Positions 25,766 through 34,603 of a stretch of DNA of 53,621 bases are shown here, one piece after another. The stretch is taken from assembly GCA_020629175.1 (NCBI GenBank), contig JAHDDU010000003.1, positions 1 to 53,621 on the forward strand, in the 5' to 3' direction. Every line of letters begins with the position of its first letter. Positions within the stretch are counted from its first letter, which is position 1. Source of the DNA: Flavimaricola sp. GTDB taxonomy: Bacteria; Pseudomonadota; Alphaproteobacteria; Rhodobacterales; Rhodobacteraceae. Made by a program: the position numbers and the translations under genes. The notes under the pieces were generated by a model, which did not search any database, had not been told where the DNA came from, and worked only from the letters and a program-made list of their open reading frames with translations.

Positions 25766-26772
25766 GCCCAGTTCCCCTTGGACATGAGGCCAAGGACCTC
25801 AAGCTGGCGCCAATTGATGTACTTTTCGCTCCACCGGCACCAAAGATCCGGATTGCGGGTCGAGCCAGCGGCATATGCCTTGTACTCTTGGCTGCCTGCG
25901 TAGTGTTGACCGCGCTCAAGCTCTTCTTGGGCTTTGTCTGCGAAAGTGTTCAGAAACTTGGCGTGGAGCAGCATGCCAGACGCCTTTTCGCCTCCGAGGT
26001 TATCGTACGTGATGTTCAGCCCGCGCGGCAGCAGCATGTGTGTGGAACTTGTATAGGCGTACCGCCGGTTCCATTTGACCAAGGGAATCTTGTTCAACGC
26101 CGGAGCTGACGCCGGATCATCTGCAAAGAACATCCGCTGACGCGGCCCACCTTGGATCCAGAGGTTCCATTCGCGCGGGTTGAACCGGATCGAGTAATTG
26201 CCTGCATCAAACCATGAGGCTATCTCAAACGGATCCTGTCCTTCGGCGTAGGGTTGGTCATTCAATGGCCCCTTGGGATAGAGGTCCAGCAACATCGCGC
26301 CAAAGCTCTTGAGATCTGAAGAATCGAGCCAATCTGTCAGCGCTTGCATCGGGCGCGTGTCACAAAACGGATAGATAAAGAACTCATCTGGATCGACTGT
26401 CAGACACCAATGCCCATGACCATACCGCAGCTGCAGCCAATTGAGCCAATCAACGCCAAAACGGGCTTTGCGGTAGCTCTTAGAGGTGGTCCACAACGAG
26501 ACATCTGGTTGTGCGGCCAGGTACTCGGCACTGCCATCGGTGCTGTCATTGTCGACCATCAAGAAGTGATCAACGCCCTTCTCGCGATAGTATTGCAGAA
26601 AGTAGGGCAGCCGCACCCGCTCGTTTCGCAGCGTGGAAAAAACCAGGATGTCCTTTGGAGCAATCAGCTTGGTCTGATTGTTGACCACGGTCAGCTGCCG
26701 TCGCTTGATCACGGCACGACCCAACGCGTGGCGCCGCGAAAGACGAAGCTGATATGATCTCACAAAACTCAA
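25762..26772 (-). CDS. Glycosyltransferase family 2-like protein (copy B)
   Basis: A 336-residue GT-A-type enzyme. The key motifs are LVFSTLRNERVRLPYFLQYY, HFLMVDNDSTDGS and HWCLTVDPDEFFIYP, the last giving the metal-binding DxD-like acid pair. It ends with a basic helical tail. No ATG fits; the likely start is TTG 26772 with AAAGAG 6 nt upstream, or GTG 26763. It closely resembles the gene directly upstream in layout and motifs, so the two arose by duplication. Donor and acceptor sugars are not assignable. It belongs to the galU-to-sulfotransferase operon. Confidence 0.82.
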   Translation of the reverse strand: MSFVRSYQLRLSRRHALGRAVIKRRQLTVVNNQTKLIAPKDILVFSTLRNERVRLPYFLQYYREKGVDHFLMVDNDSTDGSAEYLAAQPDVSLWTTSKSYRKARFGVDWLNWLQLRYGHGHWCLTVDPDEFFIYPFCDTRPMQALTDWLDSSDLKSFGAMLLDLYPKGPLNDQPYAEGQDPFEIASWFDAGNYSIRFNPREWNLWIQGGPRQRMFFADDPASAPALNKIPLVKWNRRYAYTSSTHMLLPRGLNITYDNLGGEKASGMLLHAKFLNTFADKAQEELERGQHYAGSQEYKAYAAGSTRNPDLWCRWSEKYINWRQLEVLGLMSKGNWA

Positions 26773-26885
26773 ACGTAGCTCTTTCTGTCCTGTAAGTCTC
26801 CCTAGGGTAACCTATCATCCCTAACCCGAAATTTAGCAAGCAAAGCGGGGTATTCCCTGCCAGTTGAGCGCGGGTTCACCACGGT

Positions 26886-27929
26886 TCAGGGTTCTCGTGC
26901 CACATCAGTCATCAATCCCAAATGGCACAGCTGCTTCCAGCCTTCATATCGGACTGAGGTTTCTGTCCAAAGATCCGGTCCGCCGATCACAGCATCATAG
27001 TATGCGTTATAAAGCGAACTATTGGCAAAATGCTCCTTGCGTTGCCGTTCCTCGGAAGACTTTTCCATGATTTCCGGCAGGAACTTCGTGTGCAAGAGCA
27101 CCCCTGTTTCGCGACGGACATTGGGCTCGCTGTAAACGTGATTCAAAGGCCGGGGAAGAATGGAATGGGTTGAGCTGACGTAGGCATAGCGCCTCCGCCA
27201 TTTGACGAAGGGTGTCTTGCTCATCGTCGGTGCGCGACGGGGATCATGCGCGAAGAACGCCCGGTCCCGGACACCACCCTGAACCCAGAGGTTTTGGTAG
27301 TCGTGCTTATACGTGCTTCTGTAGGGGCCCGCGTCAAAATGTGTGAGCGTCTCAAGCGGATTGTCACCGCTGGCAAAGACGGCGTCACTTACCGGGCCTT
27401 GTGGATACAGATCTACCATCAATGCCCCGAAGGAGGTCTGGCCCTCCCGCTCTAGTGCCGTTCCGAGATCAGCGAGGCTTCTCCCGTCATGGCTGGGAAA
27501 CACGAGGAGTTCATCTGCATCCACGGTCAGGCACCAATGCCCAGCCCCATACCGCAGCAAAACCCAATTGACCCAATCCATGCCAAAACGTGCCGCCTTA
27601 TAACTTGCCCCTGTTGTCCACAACGAAATGTCGGACTGTCCCAAAAGCAGATCCCGCGACCCGTCGGTGCTTGCGTTATCGATAAAGAGAAAGTGACCCA
27701 CGCCTAGGCGGCGGTAGTGATCCAGAAAGTGTGGCAAACGGCCGGCTTCGTTTCGCACCACGACAACACAGATCACGTCATCCGGTTGAATTGTGGATGT
27801 GTGATCCTGAACTATCGCCAGGCTCCGGCGTTTGCGAAGGGCGCGCAAAAGGAAACGTCGGCGGCGAAGGCGCAATTTATAGGCCAACCAAAAGCGGCCC
27901 AACCACCCAAGGCTGGACCGCTTTTGCAT
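26886..27929 (-). CDS. Glycosyltransferase family 2-like protein (copy A)
   Basis: About 347 residues from ATG 27929, where GAGGGG lies 9 nt upstream; a longer frame would run into galU. It has the same order of motifs as the next gene: ICVVVVRNEAGRLPHFLDHY, HFLFIDNASTDGS, HWCLTVDADELLVFP and YAYVSSTHSILPRPLN. The N-terminus is very basic (KLRLRRRRFLLRALRKRR), suggesting membrane-surface attachment. It likely transfers a sugar to a surface glycan precursor in the cytosol. It is the second gene of the operon, about 40 nt after galU. A gap of 113 nt to the paralogue may hold an internal promoter. Confidence 0.83.
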   Translation of the reverse strand: MQKRSSLGWLGRFWLAYKLRLRRRRFLLRALRKRRSLAIVQDHTSTIQPDDVICVVVVRNEAGRLPHFLDHYRRLGVGHFLFIDNASTDGSRDLLLGQSDISLWTTGASYKAARFGMDWVNWVLLRYGAGHWCLTVDADELLVFPSHDGRSLADLGTALEREGQTSFGALMVDLYPQGPVSDAVFASGDNPLETLTHFDAGPYRSTYKHDYQNLWVQGGVRDRAFFAHDPRRAPTMSKTPFVKWRRRYAYVSSTHSILPRPLNHVYSEPNVRRETGVLLHTKFLPEIMEKSSEERQRKEHFANSSLYNAYYDAVIGGPDLWTETSVRYEGWKQLCHLGLMTDVAREP

Positions 27930-27969
27930 TTCATCTCGCCCCTCTGTCAGGGCGAAAGCAGGCGCGTCT

Positions 27970-28863
27970 TTATTGTGCGGCATTCCGCATGGCGACCATC
28001 TCGCGCAGGTAGTCTCCGAATTCTGCACCCAACTCTTCACGAGCTAGCCCGAAAGCAACTGTCGCTTGCAAGAAGCCCGCCTTGGATCCGCAATCAAACC
28101 GCTGCCCTCGGAAGCGATAGCCATAGACTTCACGCTTGGCCTCAATCTCCATTGCGATCGCGTCTGTCAGTTGCAGTTCGCCACCGGCACTCGGCTCAAT
28201 GTTGTTGAGGTTGTGCAAGACATCAGGCGTCAAAATATAGCGGCCAATAACTGCAAGGTTCGACGGAGCGGTTCCGGGCTTGGGTTTTTCCACCATGCCA
28301 CGGGTCGAAACGATTGAACCCATGTCTTCCTTTGGATCGAGAACACCGTAAGAGGATGTCTTTTCATTCGAAACTTCCATCGCAGCCACCATACAGCCGC
28401 CAGTTTCCTCATAGGCCTCTACCATCTGTTGCAGGCAGGGCTTTTCGGCCGCAATGACGTCATCAGGCAGGATAACGGCGAAGGGCTCGTTCCCGATCAG
28501 GCGCCGGGCGCACCATACCGCATGGCCCAAACCCAGCGGCTTGTGCTGACGCATGTAGGCGATCGCACCGGATTCCATGTAGGTATTCTCGAGCGCTTCA
28601 AGCAGCTCGGTCTTACCATCTTTACGCAGCTTGGCTTCCAATTCGGGGGAGTGATCGAAGTAGTCTTCAAGCGCCGATTTCCCGCGGGACGTCACAAAGA
28701 TAAACTCTGTGATCCCCGCTGCGCGTGCTTCATCAATCGCATATTGGATCAAAGGCCGATCCACCAACGTCATGATTTCTTTTGGAACTGACTTGGTGGC
28801 CGGAAGGAACCGGGTGCCAAGACCAGCAACAGGAAAAACGGCCTTGGTTACGCGCTTTTTCAT
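27970..28863 (-). CDS. galU: UTP-glucose-1-phosphate uridylyltransferase
   Basis: About 297 residues from ATG 28863, preceded by AAGGAG; the frame is open further upstream without a ribosome site. The nucleotidyltransferase signature is KAVFPVAGLGTRFLPATKS, followed by VDRPLIQYAIDEARAAGI and FAVILPDDVI, with late GKxDCGSKAGF-type RFDCGSKAGFLQA. It makes UDP-glucose from UTP and glucose 1-phosphate, a donor for surface glycans. As first gene of the operon it supplies substrate to the glycosyltransferases that follow. Confidence 0.95.
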   Translation of the reverse strand: MKKRVTKAVFPVAGLGTRFLPATKSVPKEIMTLVDRPLIQYAIDEARAAGITEFIFVTSRGKSALEDYFDHSPELEAKLRKDGKTELLEALENTYMESGAIAYMRQHKPLGLGHAVWCARRLIGNEPFAVILPDDVIAAEKPCLQQMVEAYEETGGCMVAAMEVSNEKTSSYGVLDPKEDMGSIVSTRGMVEKPKPGTAPSNLAVIGRYILTPDVLHNLNNIEPSAGGELQLTDAIAMEIEAKREVYGYRFRGQRFDCGSKAGFLQATVAFGLAREELGAEFGDYLREMVAMRNAAQ

Positions 28864-28903
28864 ATTCACTCCTTGTGCTGAACAATTCGGCTCAGCGCTA
28901 TTT

Positions 28904-28909
28904 ATTGTA
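28904..28909 (-). promoter_or_regulatory. galU: Possible -10 element of the galU operon
   Basis: On the minus strand TACAAT (one mismatch to TATAAT) lies about 40 nt upstream of the galU start. The -35 region around 28927-28932 is poor. Placement fits a short leader, but this is a by-eye guess. Confidence 0.3.
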
Positions 28910-29219
28910 TCCCAGTCTATCACCACATTTTATGGCCATACAGTGACCGCACTGCAGCATTGCCACGAATTTAGTGTGTCACCTCGGGAAGGATCATTAA
29001 TTGGCCCGTTGTCTTGGATCGCAGGCGCCGCTGCCCAAAAGTTCAGCAGTTGAATCTTCTTTAGTACAACTCATTTCCAGAACCCCAAACAAAGTCCGCA
29101 GCCAATTGCCGACGATTGCGTACAATCTGCGGCTTTCTGCTCATAAAATAAAGGTCAACGCAGGTCAGATTTTCCCCGCTTTACAAAAGTTGAATCGTAG
29201 CACTGCCATACGTCCCCGC
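28910..29219. other. Gene-free stretch between galU promoter and kdsB
   Basis: About 310 bp, more AT-rich than its surroundings, with no open frame that has a ribosome site and no clear hairpin with a U-run. It separates the galU operon from the cysQ-kdsB pair on the same strand. It could hold upstream control sites or a small RNA; I see nothing specific. Confidence 0.5.
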
Positions 29220-30020
29220 TCAGTCGACGTCCATCGCCTTCATCATTGCCTCTAATTTGGGCACATCTTCAGGGTTGTTGAGCTCCCAAAACTGTCGGCC
29301 TCGCGCCTCAACTGGCACGCACAAAACAGCTGCGTTTCGCTCAAGAAACCTCAATTGTTCAAGACCTTCGAGAGACTCGAGGGGTCCAGTGGGCCAGCTG
29401 GGATACTCTGCCAAAACGCTTGGACGGTAGGCATAGACACCCACATGATGCCAGACGGGTGTCTCTTCACCTTGTGTGTAAATTTTCCCGCGGTAAGGGA
29501 TAACCTCTTTCGAAAAATAGAGAGCTTCTCCATTAGCCGCGAACACAGCCGTTGTCCCACCAACACGCCCTTCGCGCCGATCAAGAAGCAGTGATTCGAG
29601 CGTCTCTGCATCTGTGCGCAAAACAGGGGTCGCGACCTGCGCAGTGGGATGAGAGGACAGAGCGGCGACCAGATCTTCAACAAACCAGTGGGGAGTAAGT
29701 GGGGCGTCTCCCTGAAGGTTGACAACGATGTCGTAGTCTTCCCCCAACGCGGTCAGCGCTTCGGCACAGCGTTCGGTCCCATTCTGGCAGCTTTCAGACG
29801 TCATGACGACGTCAGCACCAAATCCCTCAGCGGCACTTTTGATCCGATCATCGTCAGTCGCGACAACGACCCGGTCCGCGCCCTGGACGGACGTGGCAGC
29901 GCGCCAGGATCTTTCGATCAGCGTCTGCTTGAGACCTGATGCACCGGTAAGTTGGACCAGCGGTTTGCCGGGGTAGCGCGTCGAGGCGTACCGTGCCGGG
30001 ATGACGATGAGTGTCTTCAT
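29220..30020 (-). CDS. kdsB: 3-deoxy-manno-octulosonate cytidylyltransferase
   Basis: A 266-residue enzyme with the family start LIVIPARYASTRYPGKPL, then RVVVATDDDRI, NLQGDAPLTP and WHHVGVYAYRPSVL. It activates Kdo to CMP-Kdo for transfer to lipid A or Kdo-containing capsule. Length matches the family (about 250). Its start overlaps the cysQ stop by 4 nt (ATGA), so Kdo activation is coupled to PAP removal. Confidence 0.94.
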   Translation of the reverse strand: MKTLIVIPARYASTRYPGKPLVQLTGASGLKQTLIERSWRAATSVQGADRVVVATDDDRIKSAAEGFGADVVMTSESCQNGTERCAEALTALGEDYDIVVNLQGDAPLTPHWFVEDLVAALSSHPTAQVATPVLRTDAETLESLLLDRREGRVGGTTAVFAANGEALYFSKEVIPYRGKIYTQGEETPVWHHVGVYAYRPSVLAEYPSWPTGPLESLEGLEQLRFLERNAAVLCVPVEARGRQFWELNNPEDVPKLEAMMKAMDVD

Positions 30021-30817
30021 GCCGGCTTAAGGTCTACACCGGGCGCATAAGCAATAAAGAACGGGTTCTCAAAGATCGGTTTGCCGTAGGTCAGAGGGCT
30101 GTGATCATCAAACCTGACAATGCTCCCGCCGGCGCCGCTCAGAACGGCATGACCAGCTGCGGTATCCCACTCCATCGTACGTCCAAGGCGCGGGTAAATA
30201 TCCGCCTCGCCTGCAGCGACGAGACAGAACTTGAGCGATGATCCGGCACTCGTCATATCCGCCACGCCATACTTGTTGATGTAATCATCTGTGGCCTGAT
30301 CCCGATGGCTTTTGGAGGCCACAACGACAAGAGCCGAGTTGTCCGGATTGGAGGAGACCGTCATCGGTGCCGTCGGCCCTTTTTGATCAACAGCATGCGT
30401 GCCTGTTTCCTCAACGCTTTGACCCTCAGCCGTGGTATAAAACAGCCTGCCGACAGCGGGTGCATAGACAACACCCCGCGTGGCAACGCCGTCCTCGACA
30501 TACGCAATATTCACCGTGAACTCGCCCCGGCGCTTTACGAATTCCTTTGTGCCATCAAGCGGATCAACAATCAGGAAAGTGCTGACGTTTTGCCCATGGC
30601 TGTCGGCCTGCTCTTCGGTCACGAGAGGGACATCCGGAAACGCCGCGCGCAGCCCGGCCGAGATATGCGCATCTGCCGCCTCATCTGCTTCGGTTACCGG
30701 GCTCTCGTCACTCTTGGTTTTCACTTCAAAGTCGGGGGATTGATAAATCTCCATGATGATCGCGCCAGCCTCAATCGCCAAGGTGCGCATCACCTGTTCC
30801 AACCGCTCAAAATCCAT
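30017..30817 (-). CDS. cysQ: 3'(2'),5'-bisphosphate nucleotidase
   Basis: About 266 residues from ATG 30817, with GGAAG 7 nt upstream; a GTG one codon earlier is the alternative. Inositol-monophosphatase-fold motifs are present: EEQAD metal site, VDPLDGTKEF and the late MEWDTAAGHAVL. It dephosphorylates 3'-phosphoadenosine 5'-phosphate, the product of PAPS-dependent sulfotransferases and of PAPS reduction. Lying next to kdsB and a few genes from a tandem sulfotransferase, it supports a sulfated-glycan role here. Confidence 0.93.
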   Translation of the reverse strand: MDFERLEQVMRTLAIEAGAIIMEIYQSPDFEVKTKSDESPVTEADEAADAHISAGLRAAFPDVPLVTEEQADSHGQNVSTFLIVDPLDGTKEFVKRRGEFTVNIAYVEDGVATRGVVYAPAVGRLFYTTAEGQSVEETGTHAVDQKGPTAPMTVSSNPDNSALVVVASKSHRDQATDDYINKYGVADMTSAGSSLKFCLVAAGEADIYPRLGRTMEWDTAAGHAVLSGAGGSIVRFDDHSPLTYGKPIFENPFFIAYAPGVDLKPA

Positions 30818-30960
30818 CACATTTCTTCCTTACTGCCGCCATGCCATCCTGTTGTGATTGTGTGGAATGGACGCGCCCCTTATGCTGTGGCGGCAACCAT
30901 TCAGCAAGAACCCTGTGAAACAAGCTCTGCTGAGCCGCCCGATGAGAGCCACGAGCCCAC

Positions 30961-31785
30961 ATGCAGACGTCAACGCCAAAATTGCAGCGAACACGCACAG
31001 CACTTAGCCTGCTGGAGCTGATCTACCACAGCGTGGTGCGCAACATTCGCAAGACGCATCGCAATGCGCTCGTCGGTCTTTTGCTCAACATTTTGCAAAC
31101 CGTGATCTTCGTTGCGGCATTTTATGTGATGTTCAGCGTGTTGGGTGTACGGGCTGCTGCCATCCATCAGGCTGATTTTCTGATCTACCTGATGTCGGGG
31201 ATCTTTTTGTTTCTGACCCATACCAAAGCAATGGGCGCCGTCGTCGGGTCGGAGGGTCCAACATCACCGATGATGCAGCATGCGCCGCTCAACACGGTGG
31301 TGACGATCACCGCCGCCGCAGTCGGAGCGCTCTACCTGCAAGTCTTGTCGCTGGTCGTCGTCTTGTTCCTGTATCACATGTTGTTTGTTCCAGTCGTAAT
31401 TGATGATCCGATCGGAGCGATTGGCATGCTCTTACTTGCCTGGTTCTCAGGTGCCGCCATTGGGATGGTGCTTTTGGCCGTAAAACCTTGGTTTCCGGAG
31501 TTCGTCGGGATCGTCTCAACGCTATATTCTCGGGCCAATATGGTGGCGTCAGGCAAAATGTTCGTGGCGAATGCATTGCCTGGCGTCATGCTGGCCATGT
31601 TTTACTGGAATCCCCTTTTCCATGCTATTGACCAATGCCGCGGCTATGTTTTCGCCAACTACACACCACACAACACAAATCTGACCTACCCCATTGTCCT
31701 GTCGATCGTTCTGCTAATGATCGGACTTATGGGTGAGTTCTACACGCGCCGTCATGCGTCAGTGAGCTGGGGCGCCAAGCGCTAA
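30961..31785 (+). CDS. ABC-2-type polysaccharide export permease (KpsM-like)
   Basis: A 274-residue integral membrane protein with about six segments. The N-terminus, LLELIYHSVVRNIRKTHRNALVG, and central YLMSGIFLFLTHTKAMG, then YWNPLFHAIDQCRGYVF, match capsule/O-antigen export permeases; NPLF...QCRG is characteristic. It would move a lipid-linked polysaccharide through the inner membrane with a KpsT ATPase. No ATPase, KpsE or KpsD is visible nearby, so partners must be elsewhere. It is divergent from cysQ-kdsB, consistent with a shared surface-glycan theme. The ribosome site is weak. Confidence 0.82.
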   Translation: MQTSTPKLQRTRTALSLLELIYHSVVRNIRKTHRNALVGLLLNILQTVIFVAAFYVMFSVLGVRAAAIHQADFLIYLMSGIFLFLTHTKAMGAVVGSEGPTSPMMQHAPLNTVVTITAAAVGALYLQVLSLVVVLFLYHMLFVPVVIDDPIGAIGMLLLAWFSGAAIGMVLLAVKPWFPEFVGIVSTLYSRANMVASGKMFVANALPGVMLAMFYWNPLFHAIDQCRGYVFANYTPHNTNLTYPIVLSIVLLMIGLMGEFYTRRHASVSWGAKR

Positions 31786-31811
31786 GCAACGTGGCGTTGG
31801 ACGTGCCGGGG

Positions 31812-32843
31812 CTAGTCAGCCTGTGAGGACCGGGCCCAAAGGTTGATATCCTCACCCGTCGCGTGGCGATCAATTTCATCAAGCTCTGCCTGTGAAAAGG
31901 CGAGGTTGCCAACAGCTCCGGCGCAATCGATGACCTGCGATGGTTTTGATGCACCAATGAGCGCCGTGGTGATCCCCTCGCCCCTAAGAACCCAAGCGAT
32001 GGCCATCTGAGCCAAGGTTTGACCGCGCGCCTCCGCAATGTCGTTGAGTGCGCGAATGCTTGCCAAAGCCTTTTCGCTAAGCATTTCCTTGAACAAGGAC
32101 TTGCCCTGCGTCGCCCGGCTATCTTCGGGAATGCCACCAAGATACTTCTTCGTCAGCATACCTTGCGCCAAGGGGGTAAAGGCAATCGATCCGATCCCAA
32201 GGTCCGCGAGCGTCTCTTTCAGGCCGTCCTCTTCAACCCACCTGTTGAGCATATTGTAGCTGGGTTGATGGATCAAACAGGGGGTTCCCAGATCCTTGAG
32301 GATCGCTGCAGCTTCTCGCGTCTTTTCCGAATTGTAGCTGCTGATCCCAGCATAGAGCGCGCGGCCCGAGCGGACGATATAATCCAGAGCGCCCATCGTC
32401 TCTTCGAGCGGTGTATCCGGATCGAACCTGTGGCTGTAGAAAATGTCGACGTAATCGAGGCCCATCCGTTTAAGGCTTTGATCACAAGACGCCACCAGAT
32501 ACTTGCGGCTGCCCCATTCTCCGTAGGGCCCGGGCCACATGTCATAGCCCGCCTTGGATGAAATGATCAGCTCATCCCGGTAGGCCGCCAAATCCTCGCG
32601 CAGGATCGAGCCAAAGGCATGTTCGGCGCTCCCGGGCGGGGGGCCATAGTTGTTGGCCAAATCGAAATGTGTGATCCCATGGTCAAACGCGGTCAGGCAA
32701 ATGTCACGCTTGGTTTCATGCGGGAAGTCATGGCCAAAGTTGTGCCACAGGCCGAGCGATACTGCCGGCAGCTTGACACCGGACCGCCCGCAGCGTCGGT
32801 ATATCATCCTCTCATAGCGATCGTCGGCAGCATGATACGTCAT
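31812..32843 (-). CDS. Aldo/keto reductase (YghZ-like)
   Basis: A 343-residue TIM-barrel reductase. The catalytic Asp/Tyr are in FDLANNYGPPPGSAEHAFG, the Lys in IISSKAGYDMWPGPYG and the His in DIFYSHRFDPDTP, which matches the L-glyceraldehyde 3-phosphate reductase (YghZ/GpR) group. It reduces small aldehydes with NADPH. It precedes a KDG kinase on the same strand by 14 nt, so a sugar-acid or aldehyde role is plausible but the substrate is not proven. Confidence 0.9.
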   Translation of the reverse strand: MTYHAADDRYERMIYRRCGRSGVKLPAVSLGLWHNFGHDFPHETKRDICLTAFDHGITHFDLANNYGPPPGSAEHAFGSILREDLAAYRDELIISSKAGYDMWPGPYGEWGSRKYLVASCDQSLKRMGLDYVDIFYSHRFDPDTPLEETMGALDYIVRSGRALYAGISSYNSEKTREAAAILKDLGTPCLIHQPSYNMLNRWVEEDGLKETLADLGIGSIAFTPLAQGMLTKKYLGGIPEDSRATQGKSLFKEMLSEKALASIRALNDIAEARGQTLAQMAIAWVLRGEGITTALIGASKPSQVIDCAGAVGNLAFSQAELDEIDRHATGEDINLWARSSQAD

Positions 32844-32857
32844 GTGTGTTTACATCC

Positions 32858-33748
32858 TCAAATATCGACGAGTGCGCCGCGCCCTTGAATCACTTGTGCG
32901 GCAACCGTCGCTCCAGCGCGCATCGCATCTGCGCAAGGTGTTCCAGCAAAATAAGCCGCCATGAACCCTGCGTTAAAGCTATCGCCCGCAGCCGTCGTAT
33001 CAACAACGGCGCCCACTTGGACAGGCGATACCTGGCCATGGGCGGTATCATCCTGAAAAAGCATTGTCCCTTCACCATTCTTCACGATGACGGTAGAGGC
33101 CCCGGTGGCGCGCCACCGTTCCAGCGTCGCATGAGGATCGGCATCTCCAAAAAATGTCGCTTCATCCTCGAACGAGGGCAAAATGATGTCCGAGTATTCA
33201 CCCGCTTGGGCAACAGCCGCACACATCTCTTCTACGTTGGGCCACAAACGCGGGCGCAGGTTGGGGTCAAAGACCACTTTGGAGCCCGCAGCGCGGGCGG
33301 CGGAAAGAGCGTCAAAGAGTACGTCACGACCCGCACCCTCAAGAATCGCAAGGGTAATGCCGGACAGGTAGATCACATCTGCCCCGGTGAACGCGGTGGC
33401 AAGCGCATCACGATCCTCGGCCAAAAGGCGCGCGGCCGATTGTCCGCGCCAGTAAGAAAAACTGCGTTCGCCATCCTGCAGAGATATCAGATAGAGGCCA
33501 ACCGTTCGGTCCGTGACCCGGCGGATGTGGGCCGCACCAATGCCTGCCGCCTCGCAGAATCCGACCAGACTGTCTGACATCGGGTCTGACCCAACCGCCG
33601 TCAAGAAATCCACTTGCCAGTCTGGGGCAAGACGGTTCAGGTACCACGCGGTATTGAAAGTATCCCCGGCAAACCCTGAAGTGAATTGACCCGGCGCTTC
33701 AGCGGGCGCCAATTCCATCATACACTCCCCGACTGACACGACACGCAT
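32858..33748 (-). CDS. kdgK: 2-keto-3-deoxygluconate kinase-like PfkB kinase
   Basis: About 296 residues from ATG 33748, preceded by GGGAGG. The start VVSVGECMMELAP and the PfkB signature DTTAAGDSFNAGF near the C-terminus place it in the ribokinase family; the GECMMEL start and length suit KdgK. It phosphorylates KDG to KDPG for the Entner-Doudoroff route. Related PfkB sugar kinases cannot be ruled out. Upstream of the aldo/keto reductase and likely co-transcribed. Confidence 0.85.
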   Translation of the reverse strand: MRVVSVGECMMELAPAEAPGQFTSGFAGDTFNTAWYLNRLAPDWQVDFLTAVGSDPMSDSLVGFCEAAGIGAAHIRRVTDRTVGLYLISLQDGERSFSYWRGQSAARLLAEDRDALATAFTGADVIYLSGITLAILEGAGRDVLFDALSAARAAGSKVVFDPNLRPRLWPNVEEMCAAVAQAGEYSDIILPSFEDEATFFGDADPHATLERWRATGASTVIVKNGEGTMLFQDDTAHGQVSPVQVGAVVDTTAAGDSFNAGFMAAYFAGTPCADAMRAGATVAAQVIQGRGALVDI

Positions 33749-33800
33749 CGGCACCTCCCTTATTCGCCTCTTACCTGCGATATTTGGGGAGTCCCTGCAA

Positions 33801-34400
33801 TCAAGTAACAACGCGCAAGGTCAGATTGATCCGCCCACCGCCGTCCAGCAGGCTTGAGGATCCGGGGCGAATTTTGTCGACGCCGTGATAGGCCAGTCGA
33901 GCGGCACCACCCATCACCGCCACATCCCCGGACCGCAGCCAAAGGCTCTCTGTCTTGCCGCCTTTTTCAACATTGCCCACCCGGAATTGTGCGTCATCCC
34001 CAAGCGAGATCGACAAAACCGGGCAGGTGACGTCAGCTTCATCCTTATCTTGGTGTAGGCCCATGCGCGCCGCATCACGATATAGATTGATCAGGCAGCA
34101 TTCAGGTGCACGCTGACACCCAGACAGCTCTGTCCAAACCGTTAAGACAGAAGCCGGAATTGCAGGCCAACTTTGCCCCTGAGGATGTCGATCTGCATAG
34201 CGATAGCCACCACGATCCGAAATCCAGCCAAATTTCCCAGCCGCTGTCATCCGAACACTCAAAGGCTGGCCAAACCGGGTCACCGGCTGAAAAAACGGCG
34301 CTTGCCGCACGACCTGCCGAAGGTCGGCCAGCATGGCCTCTTGTGCTTCAATGGTCAGGAATCCCGGGTAAATATCGACCCCACGCAAGGACAGTTTCAC
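33801..34400 (-). CDS. alkB: Alkylated DNA repair dioxygenase AlkB
   Basis: A 199-residue Fe(II)/2-oxoglutarate dioxygenase. The iron ligands are in GLHQDKDEAD (HxD) and YHGVDKI (His), and the 2-oxoglutarate Arg in RINLTLR near the C-terminus. It reverses 1-methyladenine and 3-methylcytosine lesions. It is divergent from dnaK, with about 200 bp between. Length matches the family. Confidence 0.92.
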   Translation of the reverse strand: MKLSLRGVDIYPGFLTIEAQEAMLADLRQVVRQAPFFQPVTRFGQPLSVRMTAAGKFGWISDRGGYRYADRHPQGQSWPAIPASVLTVWTELSGCQRAPECCLINLYRDAARMGLHQDKDEADVTCPVLSISLGDDAQFRVGNVEKGGKTESLWLRSGDVAVMGGAARLAYHGVDKIRPGSSSLLDGGGRINLTLRVVT

Positions 34401-34461
34401 AGTTCATACCCCCTAGGCGTCACATGCGCCCAAAAATGCAGCCCGAAGTCCGTCTGGCAGG

Positions 34462-34491
34462 TTGCAGCGCCGCACGCTCAACCCTATATAG
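34462..34491 (+). promoter_or_regulatory. dnaK: Possible heat-shock promoter of dnaK
   Basis: A GGTTGCAG element (TTGCAG at 34462-34467) and CCTATATAG (34483-34491) stand 15 nt apart about 113 nt before the dnaK start. The CCTATAT -10 and TTG -35 resemble the alphaproteobacterial RpoH consensus (CTTG, then C(C/T)TATnT). Matched by eye only. Confidence 0.45.
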
Positions 34492-34603
34492 CCATCGGTC
34501 AGGCGCGAGCACGAAAACGTGACTGCGCCACCTCACAAAATGGCACGGGTGCCGGAACGGGTCCGCGCCGCTCAAACCGCCTCACGTTAAGGGATTTGAA
34601 ACT

